Assembly (NCBI GenBank): GCA_964235605.1
Contig: CAXSCR010000003.1
Span: forward strand, 62,001-126,000
Length of the DNA stretch: 64,000 nucleotides
From: DATCRE01 sp964235605
GTDB lineage: Bacteria; Bacteroidota; Bacteroidia; Cytophagales; Cyclobacteriaceae
Direction: 5' to 3'
The position numbers and the translations under genes are program-made. The notes below the pieces were generated by a model. That model ran no database searches, was not told where the DNA came from, and was given only the letters and a program-made list of their open reading frames with translations. Below are positions 46,783-56,058 of this stretch, in pieces. Positions within the stretch are counted from its first letter, which is position 1. Each line of letters opens with the position of its first letter.

Positions 46783-47012
46783 TCGTAAATAGTTGCACCA
46801 TCAACTTGTATGAAAAGAACACAGATATTATTTATGAGTGTTCCCCCATAAAAGAAGTGAGACTGCCCTGTTGCACTTATTACTTGAACTTACATTTGTA
46901 TTTTAGTTGTTTTCTTTTTTTATTCTTTATTTACTACCTTTTGTACACCTTATAACTATAAAAGTGTACAAAGGTACCCGATGATGGAATGAGAAAAAAA
47001 ATGGTTATCTAC

Positions 47013-48383
47013 TTACAGAATTAGTAATAAGTCAGGAAGAATCCCTAAAGCAAAACTGATAATCATTAAAATAACAATCAGAATTTTATGCATAGCGTTA
47101 AGTGAAATTGTATTTCCATCAGATGACTTCAGGAACATGGCGATGATCACTTTAAAATAGTAATACACACCAATAAGCGATGTAATTACACCCAAGATGA
47201 CAAGACTTGTATAACCATTATCAAGCGCTAGCGAGAAGACCAAATACTTTCCAAAGAAACCAGCCAAAGGAGGTATACCAGCGAGTGACAAAAGCGATAT
47301 TGTCATTGCTACGGCTAGAAAAGAATTCCTTTTAAATAATCCATTAAAGCTTTCAACGTCTGTGCCCGCACCAGCACTTTCAAGTTTTAATAACACAAAG
47401 AAAGCAGCGAGCGAAGCAATAGAATATACTGCCAAGTAATAGAATATAACACCTGTTGAACTTGGCCCACCACCAACAAATGCCAGCAATACATAGCCTG
47501 CATGACCTACACTAGAATAAGCCAGCATGCGTTTAACATTGCTTTGAAATACAGCGGTTACGTTTGGTAATATCAAAGTAAGTACAGTGATAACCTGAAC
47601 TGGCATAATCCAGATTGATTGTACTGGCGCAAAAGCAACTGAAAACAACCTGATGAAAGCTGCAAAGGCAGCAATCTTCACTATGGTTGACATGAATGCG
47701 GTAATTGAAGTGGGCGAACCTTGATACACATCAGGCGCCCAAAAATGAAATGGCACTGCAGAAATCTTAAAGGCGATGCCCACAAGCATCATCAAGACAC
47801 CCGCGTAATAAAAACCAGGAAGGGCCTCAGCATGTAAGGATGTGTATTGCGCAATACCAGTTAAATGAAATGATCCGGTAGCACCGTAAACAAGTGCTAT
47901 GCCCATCAGTAAGAAGCCTGTGGCAAATGAGCCCATCAGAAAATATTTAAATGCTGCTTCGTTCGAGAAGATGTTATCTTTTTTACTTCCGGCAAGAACA
48001 TAAAGAGAGATTGAAAGAATCTCAATTCCAAGAAACAACATCGCCATGTTGTTGTAGGATGTAAGTATTATACTTCCTGCAATTGAAAATAACACAAGCG
48101 ATGCCTGATCGGTAATATGTGTCTCTTCATGAAAATAATCGCTGGCAAGCCAAAACCAAAAAGCTGCAATAACACAGATCAATGAAGTGAAGGCTATGGC
48201 CATGTTATCAAACACAACCATGTCATTAAAGTAATGCAGGGAAGTATTCCAATCCTGCGTAACGAACACTGCCACACCGACAACACCAACCAGCAAAAAG
48301 TAAATCAATTGCTTTTTAAGATTGACGATCTCAGCAATCAGCGAAAGTACACCCAAACCACAAATGACATAGAAAGCGTTCAT
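47013..48383 (-). CDS. nuoN: NADH-quinone oxidoreductase subunit N
   Basis: A 456-residue antiporter-like membrane subunit of complex I with about 14 hydrophobic helices. The proton-channel lysines lie in FKISAVPFHFWAPDVYQGSP and KRMLAYSSVGHAGYV, and GIPPLAGFFGKYLVF is the conserved helix-12 block. It is the last gene of the nuo operon, one base after nuoM. Confidence 0.95.
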   Translation of the reverse strand: MNAFYVICGLGVLSLIAEIVNLKKQLIYFLLVGVVGVAVFVTQDWNTSLHYFNDMVVFDNMAIAFTSLICVIAAFWFWLASDYFHEETHITDQASLVLFSIAGSIILTSYNNMAMLFLGIEILSISLYVLAGSKKDNIFSNEAAFKYFLMGSFATGFLLMGIALVYGATGSFHLTGIAQYTSLHAEALPGFYYAGVLMMLVGIAFKISAVPFHFWAPDVYQGSPTSITAFMSTIVKIAAFAAFIRLFSVAFAPVQSIWIMPVQVITVLTLILPNVTAVFQSNVKRMLAYSSVGHAGYVLLAFVGGGPSSTGVIFYYLAVYSIASLAAFFVLLKLESAGAGTDVESFNGLFKRNSFLAVAMTISLLSLAGIPPLAGFFGKYLVFSLALDNGYTSLVILGVITSLIGVYYYFKVIIAMFLKSSDGNTISLNAMHKILIVILMIISFALGILPDLLLIL

Positions 48384-48384
48384 A

Positions 48385-49857
48385 CTATTTTATCGAAGCA
48401 GAAAAGTCTGAAAATATTACCAATAAATCACTCACGGCCGACTCTGAAATAGACAACAACGGCGTTGGATATACACCCATTAAAACAATAAGAATAACAA
48501 TTGGATAAAGAACAATTTTTTCTTGTGTGGTAAGGTCTATAAAATTCTTAACTGATGCAGCCACTTCACCTAATACAGATGTCTGAAAAGCCCTGAACAT
48601 ATATACAGCACCTAAGATGGTTGTTAAACCTGCTATTGCGCCCAGTACAAACTTATATTGTACAATTGAATTGATTAACAAGAACTCACCCACAAAGCCG
48701 CTTGTGAAAGGCAATGCAACACTACCTAGCATAACCACAATAAATACCGTAGTAAAGATGGGCGCTAGATTTCTAATACCACCTAATTCGGTTATCACCC
48801 GTGTTTTAGTTCGCTGAGAAATTATATCAATGATGTAAAATAAAGCAAAAACAATGATACCGTGACTCAGCATCTGAATCATGGCCCCTTGCAATCCGAT
48901 TCTACTTAGGGTAAATACACCTGCAGCAATTAAGCCTACGTGCGCTATTGATGAATAAGCAATCAATCTCTTATAATCTTTTTGTACGATGGCAATGCAC
49001 GATGCATACACAATGCCAATTACCGAAAAAATAACAGCGGTAAAACTCCAATCAGCAACACCAAGGGGAACCATTGGAATAAGCCAGCGTATTAAACCAA
49101 AAATACCCATCTTAAGCATGATGGCAGATAGCAACATCGTTCCTTGAACTGGAGCTTCAGCATAGGTATCAGGTTGCCAGGTATGAAATGGAAATATCGG
49201 CATCTTAATAGCAAAGGCTAAAAAGAATGCCCAAAAAATTAATCCCTGTTCATAGACCGGTAACGCGCGACCAGCTTGATATAAGGCCTGAATGTCAAAG
49301 GTGTGATTGATTGGGGTTTGATAATAGAGGTATAGTATGCCAACTAGCATTAACAAGCTTCCCGCCAAGGTATAGATAAAGAACTTCAGTGTAACCTTGC
49401 CACGATTTTCACCACCCCAGATAAGGCAGATAAAATAGATTGGTATCAAAGCCATCTCCCAGAAAACATAAAATAAGAATCCGTCAAGCGATGTGAATAC
49501 ACCTATTAATGCCATCTGCATCATCAACGTTAATCCATAAAAAGTATGAGGCTTGTCGTAAGCTTCACTGCGTGATGATAGGATGATGAATGGAATTAGC
49601 ACGGTGGTAAGAAGCACCAGCAACAAGCTAATACCATCTATGCCTACAGAAAATGATATACCCAATGACGCTACCCAAGGAATACTAAAACTAAAAGGTG
49701 CTGAGCCAACTTTGTTGAATTGAAAAACAACTACGAATGAAACTATCAGTTCCACCAATGATGCAACAAATGCCAATGTCTTCGCATTTTGAGGACGAAG
49801 TGCCAAGAGCATCAATGCAGAAAAAAGAGGCCAGGCGATTAGAAAAATTGTTAACAT
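48385..49857 (-). CDS. nuoM: NADH-quinone oxidoreductase subunit M
   Basis: A 490-residue antiporter-like subunit of the complex I membrane arm. It shows the glutamate of YVFWEMALIPIYFI, KMPIFPFHTWQPDTYAEAP and KRLIAYSSIAHVG, all expected in the proton channel. The start is followed upstream by a GTTA-type array (49868-50050) that separates it from nuoL. Confidence 0.95.
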   Translation of the reverse strand: MLTIFLIAWPLFSALMLLALRPQNAKTLAFVASLVELIVSFVVVFQFNKVGSAPFSFSIPWVASLGISFSVGIDGISLLLVLLTTVLIPFIILSSRSEAYDKPHTFYGLTLMMQMALIGVFTSLDGFLFYVFWEMALIPIYFICLIWGGENRGKVTLKFFIYTLAGSLLMLVGILYLYYQTPINHTFDIQALYQAGRALPVYEQGLIFWAFFLAFAIKMPIFPFHTWQPDTYAEAPVQGTMLLSAIMLKMGIFGLIRWLIPMVPLGVADWSFTAVIFSVIGIVYASCIAIVQKDYKRLIAYSSIAHVGLIAAGVFTLSRIGLQGAMIQMLSHGIIVFALFYIIDIISQRTKTRVITELGGIRNLAPIFTTVFIVVMLGSVALPFTSGFVGEFLLINSIVQYKFVLGAIAGLTTILGAVYMFRAFQTSVLGEVAASVKNFIDLTTQEKIVLYPIVILIVLMGVYPTPLLSISESAVSDLLVIFSDFSASIK

Positions 49858-49867
49858 TCTTTGTATT

Positions 49868-50050
49868 CGTTATCAGTTATCCGTTATTAGTTATCCGTTA
49901 CACGTTAATCGTGAACAGCTTTCAATTATATTATTACTACTCTATTTATATCTATTATCCTCAATCCACTCCAATAAGCACCGCATCCGCTCACAACCCG
50001 CTAACCCTATTAACGATTAACTTTTAACGATTAACGTGTAACGATTAACG
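49868..50050. repeat. GTTA-type inverted heptamer element 1 (between nuoL and nuoM)
   Basis: The left arm (49868-49912) has GTTATCA, GTTATCC, GTTATTA, GTTATCC, GTTACAC, GTTAATC. The right arm (about 50009-50050) is its inverse (AACGATTAACGTGTAACGAT is a perfect partner of part of the left arm). About 96 bases lie between. The nuoL stop (50045-50047) lies in the right arm. Confidence 0.85.
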
Positions 50051-51970
50051 GAAAAACACAGAAGTCAACAACACTACAATACTCAACACCATGATAAAAA
50101 TATAGAAACCTATATTCCCAGCTTGCAGTAAGCGTGTTACTTTACTTCCTCCAATTACGATATTGCCAAATGAGTTTACCATGCCATCAATACCAAACTT
50201 ATCAATGATGTTGTGAAGAATGGCTGAAATCCAATACAATGGTTTTACAATGACTGCGTGATACAATTCATCAATTAAATATTTTCTATAAACCAAATTG
50301 TGCGCTGCGCCGATCTTTGTTTCCTCTGAAGCAGGTACACTATTATTTTTAATGTACATCACATACGCGATAATGATCATCACCAATGTGAGTGTTATCA
50401 CAGTTCCCATCAACGCGTATTCTGTGGTATGATCAAGATGATGAACTTCAAGTAAGGCATTAGATCCGGCGAATACAGGATTCAAGAATTCACCGATTTT
50501 ATTTGAACCCATCAGTACTTCAGGGATTCCTACAAAGCCACCAACGATAGAAAGTGCGGCGAGTATAATTAATGGTATGGTTATACTTTTTGGTGATTCA
50601 TGTATGTGATGCATAACATCATGACTTGCCCGCTCTTTACCAAAGAAAGTAAGAAAGAACAATCGGAACATATAAAAAGCAGTAAGCAAAGAAGCCAATA
50701 ACGCGACGCCCCATACCAATGGATTTTCCGCGAAAGCGTGTGCTAAAATTTCATCTTTAGAAAAGAATCCTGCAAAAGGAGGAATTCCAGATATGGCTAA
50801 GACACCAATTAAAAAGGTAAAGTAAGTTACAGGAAGATATTTTTTTAATCCACCCATCTTACGAAGATCTTGCTCGCCTTGCAAGCCATGAATAACACTA
50901 CCAGCGCATAAAAACAATAAAGCTTTGAAAAAAGCATGCGTCATCATATGAAAAATACCGCTTGAATAAGCGCCAAGACCTAACGCTACGAACATTAATC
51001 CAAGTTGACTTACTGTTGAATAGGCTAATACTTTCTTTATATCATTTTGTGCCAGTGCTATGGTTGCTGCAAAGAGTGCTGTTGCTAATCCGATAACTAA
51101 CATAAGATGCATGCTGGCGGGCGACAGTGTGTACAAAATATTATTTCTGGCCACCATGTAAATACCTGCGGTAACCATGGTTGCAGCATGTATCAATGCA
51201 GATACTGGCGTTGGGCCTGCCATCGCATCGGGCAACCAAGTATAAAGTGGTATCTGCGCGCTTTTGCCCATAGCACCTATAAATAAAAGAATAGTTATAA
51301 GGGTTAAGCTTTGAGATCCTACTTCAATAGATGTTGCCTTAGCAAAGACTTCTTGATATTCAATATTACCGAATTGTACGAAAATTAAAATCACACCTAA
51401 TATCAAGCCTAGGTCACCAATGCGGTTCATGATAAACGCCTTGTTCGCCGCATTCGTATAATCATGATTCTTAAACCAGAAACCAATCAGTAAATACGAG
51501 CATAGGCCTACACCTTCCCAGCCTACAAACATGAGCAGGTAATTTGATCCCATCACCAACAACAGCATGAAGAACACAAACAAATTCAGGTAGGAGAAAA
51601 ATTTATTGAAGCCTTCATCGCCATGCATATACCCAACAGCGTAAACATGGATTAAAAAACCAACACCAGTTATAATGAGTAAGAATAAAGATGAAAGTGA
51701 ATCAATCAGAAAAGAGATATCAGCATTAAATCCACCCGCGCTAATCCAATTGAATAGTGTTATCTTAAGTGATAGCGCATGGCCGTGGGTACTTTGACCA
51801 TACAAGTCTATGAATATTAAAACTGAAACCAGAAATGATATAAGAACCGCACCACAAGCAATGGTAGACGCGACAACATGCGATAGTCGTTTTACATTTA
51901 ACGCAATAATTAAAAAGCCAAGCAAAGGTAATAGTGGAACGAGGCTTGTTAGTAGATTTAAGCTTACCAT
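50045..51970 (-). CDS. nuoL: NADH-quinone oxidoreductase subunit L
   Basis: A 641-residue subunit, the distal antiporter module with the long lateral helix at its C terminus. FVGWEGVGLCSYLLIGFW, PLYTWLPDAMAGPTPVSALI and KVLAYSTVSQLG are the conserved blocks with channel glutamate and lysines. Length is normal. The final residues and the TAA (FFR-stop) are encoded within the arm of a heptamer array. Overlaps nuoK by 7 bases. Confidence 0.95.
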   Translation of the reverse strand: MVSLNLLTSLVPLLPLLGFLIIALNVKRLSHVVASTIACGAVLISFLVSVLIFIDLYGQSTHGHALSLKITLFNWISAGGFNADISFLIDSLSSLFLLIITGVGFLIHVYAVGYMHGDEGFNKFFSYLNLFVFFMLLLVMGSNYLLMFVGWEGVGLCSYLLIGFWFKNHDYTNAANKAFIMNRIGDLGLILGVILIFVQFGNIEYQEVFAKATSIEVGSQSLTLITILLFIGAMGKSAQIPLYTWLPDAMAGPTPVSALIHAATMVTAGIYMVARNNILYTLSPASMHLMLVIGLATALFAATIALAQNDIKKVLAYSTVSQLGLMFVALGLGAYSSGIFHMMTHAFFKALLFLCAGSVIHGLQGEQDLRKMGGLKKYLPVTYFTFLIGVLAISGIPPFAGFFSKDEILAHAFAENPLVWGVALLASLLTAFYMFRLFFLTFFGKERASHDVMHHIHESPKSITIPLIILAALSIVGGFVGIPEVLMGSNKIGEFLNPVFAGSNALLEVHHLDHTTEYALMGTVITLTLVMIIIAYVMYIKNNSVPASEETKIGAAHNLVYRKYLIDELYHAVIVKPLYWISAILHNIIDKFGIDGMVNSFGNIVIGGSKVTRLLQAGNIGFYIFIMVLSIVVLLTSVFFR

Positions 51971-52281
51971 TTTAATCGGTTCAAAATATTAATATCGGTG
52001 GTCTTTGTGTTTCTGTACATCATGATGAGTATAGCAAGTCCTACAGCAACTTCAGCAGCAGCTACCGCCATGATGAAGAATACAAACACCTGGCCTGATG
52101 CATCACTATAATAATTAGAGAAAGCAACTAAAAGAAGATTGACTGCATTGAGCATTAACTCAATGCACATAAAAATAATAATGGCATTACGGCGATATAA
52201 TACACCGAGAACGCCAATGGTAAATAATGCGGCACTTAACCACACATAGTAATCTAACGGTACACCTTGTGCTGTTTTCAT
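51964..52281 (-). CDS. nuoK: NADH-quinone oxidoreductase subunit K
   Basis: A 105-residue subunit with three transmembrane helices. The conserved membrane glutamates lie in MCIELMLNAVNLLLVAF and FIMAVAAAEVAVGLAI, part of the proton pathway. It starts immediately downstream of nuoJ and its end overlaps the nuoL start. Confidence 0.95.
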   Translation of the reverse strand: MKTAQGVPLDYYVWLSAALFTIGVLGVLYRRNAIIIFMCIELMLNAVNLLLVAFSNYYSDASGQVFVFFIMAVAAAEVAVGLAILIMMYRNTKTTDINILNRLKW

Positions 52282-52788
52282 TTATATAGCGCTTTGATTT
52301 TTTTCTGGCTTACCTAACATTACAGCACCCACCATTGCGGCTAGCAACAGAATGGATGATATCTCGAATGGCAATAAGAATTCTTTGAATAAAACTCTCC
52401 CTAAAGTTTTTACATCACCTACTTGTGTGGTTGTTGCTGGTCCAATAAGTTGCTCTGTGCCCTTTAATGATGCTATTAACACGAGCATCAATAAGCCTGC
52501 AGAAATAGTAGCAGCGAATTTTAACAGATTACTTTTATGTGGTTCGTCTTCATGATTAAGATTCAACATCATGATAACATATAGAAAGAGTACCATAATA
52601 GCACCCGCGTATACTATGACGTGGACAACAGCTAAGAATTGAGCATTAAGCAATACATAGTGCCCAGCTATGGCAAAGAATGTAAGAATAAGATAAAGTA
52701 CACTGTGTACCGGATTCTTAGAGAACACAACCAGCAAGGCACATAGCACTCCAAGGAATGAAAGAAGATAAAACAGATTGAGCGTCAC
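52282..52788 (-). CDS. nuoJ: NADH-quinone oxidoreductase subunit J
   Basis: A 168-residue membrane subunit with five helices. The VIVYAGAIMVLFLYVIMML block carries the conserved pi-bulge tyrosine-glycine helix that couples quinone chemistry to pumping. It is directly adjacent to nuoK and 12 bases after nuoI. Confidence 0.95.
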   Translation of the reverse strand: MTLNLFYLLSFLGVLCALLVVFSKNPVHSVLYLILTFFAIAGHYVLLNAQFLAVVHVIVYAGAIMVLFLYVIMMLNLNHEDEPHKSNLLKFAATISAGLLMLVLIASLKGTEQLIGPATTTQVGDVKTLGRVLFKEFLLPFEISSILLLAAMVGAVMLGKPEKNQSAI

Positions 52789-52800
52789 TTGATGTTCGAA

Positions 52801-53364
52801 TTATTTGTTATGACTTAATTGCTTTTGTTTTTTGAATTCTAATACCTCAGGTGTTTGGCGTTTCGTCACATCAATTCGTTCATCCACTTTCTCTACCAAT
52901 TTATCCTTACCGTAAATAAAATCTTGTCTTGCGTAATCCGTTGTTACCATGCGGTCTGTAAGAAATATGGCTTCTTTTGGACAAGCCTCCTCACATAACC
53001 CACAGAAAATACAACGCAACATATTGATCTCATACGTTGATGCATATTTTTCTTCTCGGTATAAATTTTCTTCACCCTTTTGACGTTCTGCGGCAGTCAT
53101 TGTAATAGCTTCTGCCGGACAAGAAACTGCACAAAGACCACAGGCCGTACAACGCTCTGCACCCTTTTCATCACGCTTCAATACATGCTGACCTCTCCAT
53201 ATCTCACTAAACTCACGCGTCTTTTCAGGGTAGCGTACCGTGGCACTTTTCTTAAATAAATGTTTTATAGTTATAGCAATGCCGGCAAGGACTGCAGGAA
53301 GATATATTCTTTCCCAGAAGTTCATCTCCTTGTCAACCACTACTTTCGATCTCTTTGTTAGCAT
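52801..53364 (-). CDS. nuoI: NADH-quinone oxidoreductase subunit I
   Basis: A 187-residue peripheral subunit holding two 4Fe-4S clusters (N6a, N6b). The two ligand sets are CTACGLCAVSCP and CIFCGLCEEACP. The N terminus (NFWERIYLPAVLAGIAITIK) is an amphipathic membrane contact. The start MLTKRSKVV at 53364 follows a heptamer array; MNFWERI, 13 codons later, is an alternative start. Confidence 0.94.
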   Translation of the reverse strand: MLTKRSKVVVDKEMNFWERIYLPAVLAGIAITIKHLFKKSATVRYPEKTREFSEIWRGQHVLKRDEKGAERCTACGLCAVSCPAEAITMTAAERQKGEENLYREEKYASTYEINMLRCIFCGLCEEACPKEAIFLTDRMVTTDYARQDFIYGKDKLVEKVDERIDVTKRQTPEVLEFKKQKQLSHNK

Positions 53365-53372
53365 TCTTTTCT

Positions 53373-53570
53373 TAGTTAATAGTTAATAGTTATCAGTTAA
53401 TGGACCGATATCTACTTATATATTTGATAATTCCTTTATATCTAATGCTCAAACTCAATCATTCAATTCTCAATCATTTTTGTAGTTCAGTACTTTTATT
53501 CTGTCATGCACTATTATTCACCCTTACTCAAACCACTATTAACTGATAACTTGTAACTATTAACTATTTA
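53373..53570. repeat. GTTA-type inverted heptamer element 2 (between nuoH and nuoI)
   Basis: The left arm (53375-53401) reads GTTAATA, GTTAATA, GTTATCA, GTTAATG. The right arm (53536-53568) is the inverse (ACTATTAACTGATAACTTG and TAACTATTAACTATT). About 134 bases lie between. The nuoH stop (53560-53562) lies in the right arm. Confidence 0.85.
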
Positions 53571-54600
53571 AAGCAAGCACAAGTCCCGTAATTAATACAT
53601 TCAATATGGACAATGGCAACAAGCCTTTCCAACCTAAATTCATCAGCTGGTCATAGCGGAAACGCGGGATAGTCCAGCGAACCCACATGAAGAAGAAGAT
53701 GAAGAAGAATATCTTTGCAAAAAAGGCAAGGGATCCTAGTATGGTTAAAGTATTATGATCCAGTCCGAGATCATTCATGAATGGGAAGTTATATCCGCCA
53801 AAATAAAGCGTAGCTATAACTGCTGATGAGATGAACATGTTGATGTATTCCGCAAACAGATAGAAACCAAGTTTCATACTGCTATATTCGGTATGATAGC
53901 CACCAATCAATTCGGTTTCGCACTCTGCAAGATCAAATGGTGTTCTGTTACATTCTGCGAATGCAGACACCAAAAATATTATAAAGCCGAGGGGCTGATA
54001 CACTACATTCCAAAAATTCCAATCAGCACCGGCACCACCAGCCTGGCCTGCGCTTATCTCAGCTAAACTTAAAGTACCTGTCATCATTACAAAAGCGATA
54101 ATGGAAAGGCCCATACCAATTTCATAACTGATCATTTGCGCTGAAGCACGAATGGCGCCCAATAATGAGAACTTGTTGTTCGAAGCCCAACCCCCTATCA
54201 TAATACCATATACACCAATTGATACAACACCGAAGATATAAAGTATACCAATGTTAATATCCGTTATTTGTAAATCGTACTCCGTATCTCCAATAACAAT
54301 TGAGTTACCCCATGGAATAACTACACCAGTCATTAAAGCGGTAAGCATGGCGATGCAAGGGCCAGCAACAAAGAGAAACTTATTTGAAACATTGGGTATA
54401 ATCTCTTCCTTCATGAAGAACTTTACACCATCAGCCAGTGGTTGAAGAATACCAAATGGGCCTGCACGATTTGGTCCTACCCTATCTTGTAGGAAGGCTG
54501 CCACTTTACGTTCTGCGTAAGTAGAATACATGGCAATAACCAACGTGATTACAAACACGGCCAGCACCAGAATACTCTTATATATTAAAAAGTCAATCAT
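53560..54600 (-). CDS. nuoH: NADH-quinone oxidoreductase subunit H
   Basis: A 346-residue subunit that forms the quinone chamber with NuoB and NuoD. Eight helices; YAERKVAAFLQDRVGPNRAG is the conserved loop and ECNRTPFDLAECETELIGGY the strongly conserved loop with acidic residues. The last residues (LNS-stop) are encoded by the array arm. It begins 4 bases after nuoG. Confidence 0.95.
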   Translation of the reverse strand: MIDFLIYKSILVLAVFVITLVIAMYSTYAERKVAAFLQDRVGPNRAGPFGILQPLADGVKFFMKEEIIPNVSNKFLFVAGPCIAMLTALMTGVVIPWGNSIVIGDTEYDLQITDINIGILYIFGVVSIGVYGIMIGGWASNNKFSLLGAIRASAQMISYEIGMGLSIIAFVMMTGTLSLAEISAGQAGGAGADWNFWNVVYQPLGFIIFLVSAFAECNRTPFDLAECETELIGGYHTEYSSMKLGFYLFAEYINMFISSAVIATLYFGGYNFPFMNDLGLDHNTLTILGSLAFFAKIFFFIFFFMWVRWTIPRFRYDQLMNLGWKGLLPLSILNVLITGLVLALNS

Positions 54601-54603
54601 GTT

Positions 54604-55605
54604 TTAATTTGAAGGATTATGTTCAGGCAATTGTTTTCCTCGTTGATACTCGAGTTGTCTATCGATTTCAAGTTTTAATTTTTGAAGGTCGATCTTCTCA
54701 TAATGATTCTGCGAAATAACAGAATTACGATCTATGTGACGTGGGCCTTCCACAGTCCAGTCGCTCATGTTTTTATGATCGTAGCGACACGCGTTACATA
54801 TAAATTCTTTCACTTCACTGTACTGATCTTTGCGAGCAGTTACACGAAGTACATCTTCACCTTTAGTCCAGAGCACCACCTTACCACAGCACTTGTCACA
54901 GTTACGGTGGGCATCTAATGGCTTCGTGAACCACACGCGTGATTTAAATCTAAAAGTCTTATCAGTTAACGCCCCTACAGGACAAACATCAATCATGTTT
55001 CCAGAGAATTCATTTTCAACTGCTTTCTCAATATAGGTACTGATCTCTGACTTATCTCCCCTATTTAAAATACCATGCACACGATTATCGGTAAGTTGAT
55101 CGGCAACATAGGTACAACGGTAGCATAAAATGCAACGCGTCATGTGAAGTTTGATCTTATCACCAATATCTATTCTATCAAAAGTTCTTCTCTCCTCTTC
55201 GTAGCGTGTTTTAGCAGCGCCATGTTCGTAAGCCAGGTTTTGTAAATCACACTCACCAGCCTGATCGCACACCGGGCAATCAAGCGGGTGGTTTATCAAT
55301 AAAAATTCTACCACACCTTTGCGGGCTTCCAACACTTCAGGTGAAATAAGGTTCTGCACCACCATTCCATCCATAATAGGTGTACGGCAAGAGGCTACCA
55401 GCTTAGGCATAGGACGCGGATCTTTAGCAGATCCCTGCGTTACTTTAACAAGGCACACCCTACACTTACCACCACTGTCCTTCAGGCTCGTGTAATAACA
55501 CATAGCCGGAGGCACTGACGCGCCACCAATTTGCCGTGCAGCATTAAGGATACTTGTTCCATCCGGAACCTCTACCTCTATGCCATCTATTGTTACTTTT
55601 GCCAT
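54604..55605 (-). CDS. nuoG: NADH-quinone oxidoreductase subunit G, short form
   Basis: A 333-residue subunit of the peripheral arm. It has the 2Fe-2S ligands (GGKCRVCLVKV region), the N3-type cluster HPLDCPVCDQAGECDLQNLA, the N4 set CILCYRCTYVADQL and VCPVGALTDKTF, and a partial next cluster region (CDKCCGKVVLW). The large molybdopterin-oxidoreductase domain (usually giving 700-900 residues) is absent, so the subunit ends shortly after the third cluster. Short NuoG forms are known in Bacteroidota, so this looks like a lineage trait rather than a broken gene. Its start lies 7 bases after a heptamer arm. Confidence 0.92.
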   Translation of the reverse strand: MAKVTIDGIEVEVPDGTSILNAARQIGGASVPPAMCYYTSLKDSGGKCRVCLVKVTQGSAKDPRPMPKLVASCRTPIMDGMVVQNLISPEVLEARKGVVEFLLINHPLDCPVCDQAGECDLQNLAYEHGAAKTRYEEERRTFDRIDIGDKIKLHMTRCILCYRCTYVADQLTDNRVHGILNRGDKSEISTYIEKAVENEFSGNMIDVCPVGALTDKTFRFKSRVWFTKPLDAHRNCDKCCGKVVLWTKGEDVLRVTARKDQYSEVKEFICNACRYDHKNMSDWTVEGPRHIDRNSVISQNHYEKIDLQKLKLEIDRQLEYQRGKQLPEHNPSN

Positions 55606-55611
55606 CGCTTT

Positions 55612-55644
55612 GTTAATAGTTAATAGTTATCAGTTAATAGTTAT
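55612..55644 (+). repeat. GTTA-type arm at the 3' end of the four-helix gene
   Basis: GTTAATA, GTTAATA, GTTATCA, GTTAATA, GTTAT on a 7-base period. The stop codon of the four-helix gene (55641-55643) is inside it. Confidence 0.8.
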
Positions 55645-56057
55645 GGGCTAATCGGAATATCACCGTAATCTATTACTGGTTCGTACACTTTATTCTGTGC
55701 CTTTGCTTTGGATAGATAATTAATAAATCCATTTAACAATGCTAAGCACTCTACAATCTCTTTTTTATAAATATTCAGTTCGTCTTCTGAAATGTACTTT
55801 TCTTCTTTGGCGACAATTAGGTGATCAATAATTTCATACAATGATGCCCTGCTTTGTCTGCAATATTGAACATACTCTTGATAATGATACCTCCCAAATC
55901 CTTCAGCTATGTTCGCTGTAACCGATCTTGAAGCCCTCGTTATCTGATCTACCAACCGAAACTTCTCTTCTAATGGCAGCCGCTTTGTTAACGCGGAAAG
56001 TTTCATTCTCAAAGCTGCTGCTTTTTTCCAACAGTTAAGATCCTCGAAACTCTTCAT
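55641..56057 (-). CDS. Four-helix bundle protein, S23/IVS-type
   Basis: A 138-residue protein of the family named after the 23S rRNA intervening-sequence protein (S23) and shared with bAvd-like four-helix proteins. The opening (SFEDLNCWKKA), then ITRASRSVTANIAEGFGRYH and the middle EYVQYCRQSRASLYEIIDHL fit the family closely. In Leptospira and Coxiella such genes sit within rRNA insertions flanked by inverted repeats. Here the gene lies between nuoG and nuoF of an otherwise standard operon, with heptamer arms on both sides (55612-55644 and 56059-56095). No complex I role is expected; a passenger of a mobile insertion is my inference. Confidence 0.9.
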   Translation of the reverse strand: MKSFEDLNCWKKAAALRMKLSALTKRLPLEEKFRLVDQITRASRSVTANIAEGFGRYHYQEYVQYCRQSRASLYEIIDHLIVAKEEKYISEDELNIYKKEIVECLALLNGFINYLSKAKAQNKVYEPVIDYGDIPISP

Positions 56058-56058
56058 T

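Larger units (their letters stand above)
46247..47012. other. 766-base region of decayed sequence
   Basis: It holds a possible gene remnant (46539-46747, minus) and the third CCTCATAGTC hairpin. The right part (46860-47012) is AT-rich and presumably downstream sequence of nuoN. No intact gene is seen. Confidence 0.5.

Noticed and set aside
49737..50027. A 96-codon plus-strand frame at the nuoM start
   Set aside because: It is a shadow of nuoM plus the heptamer array; no protein-like features.
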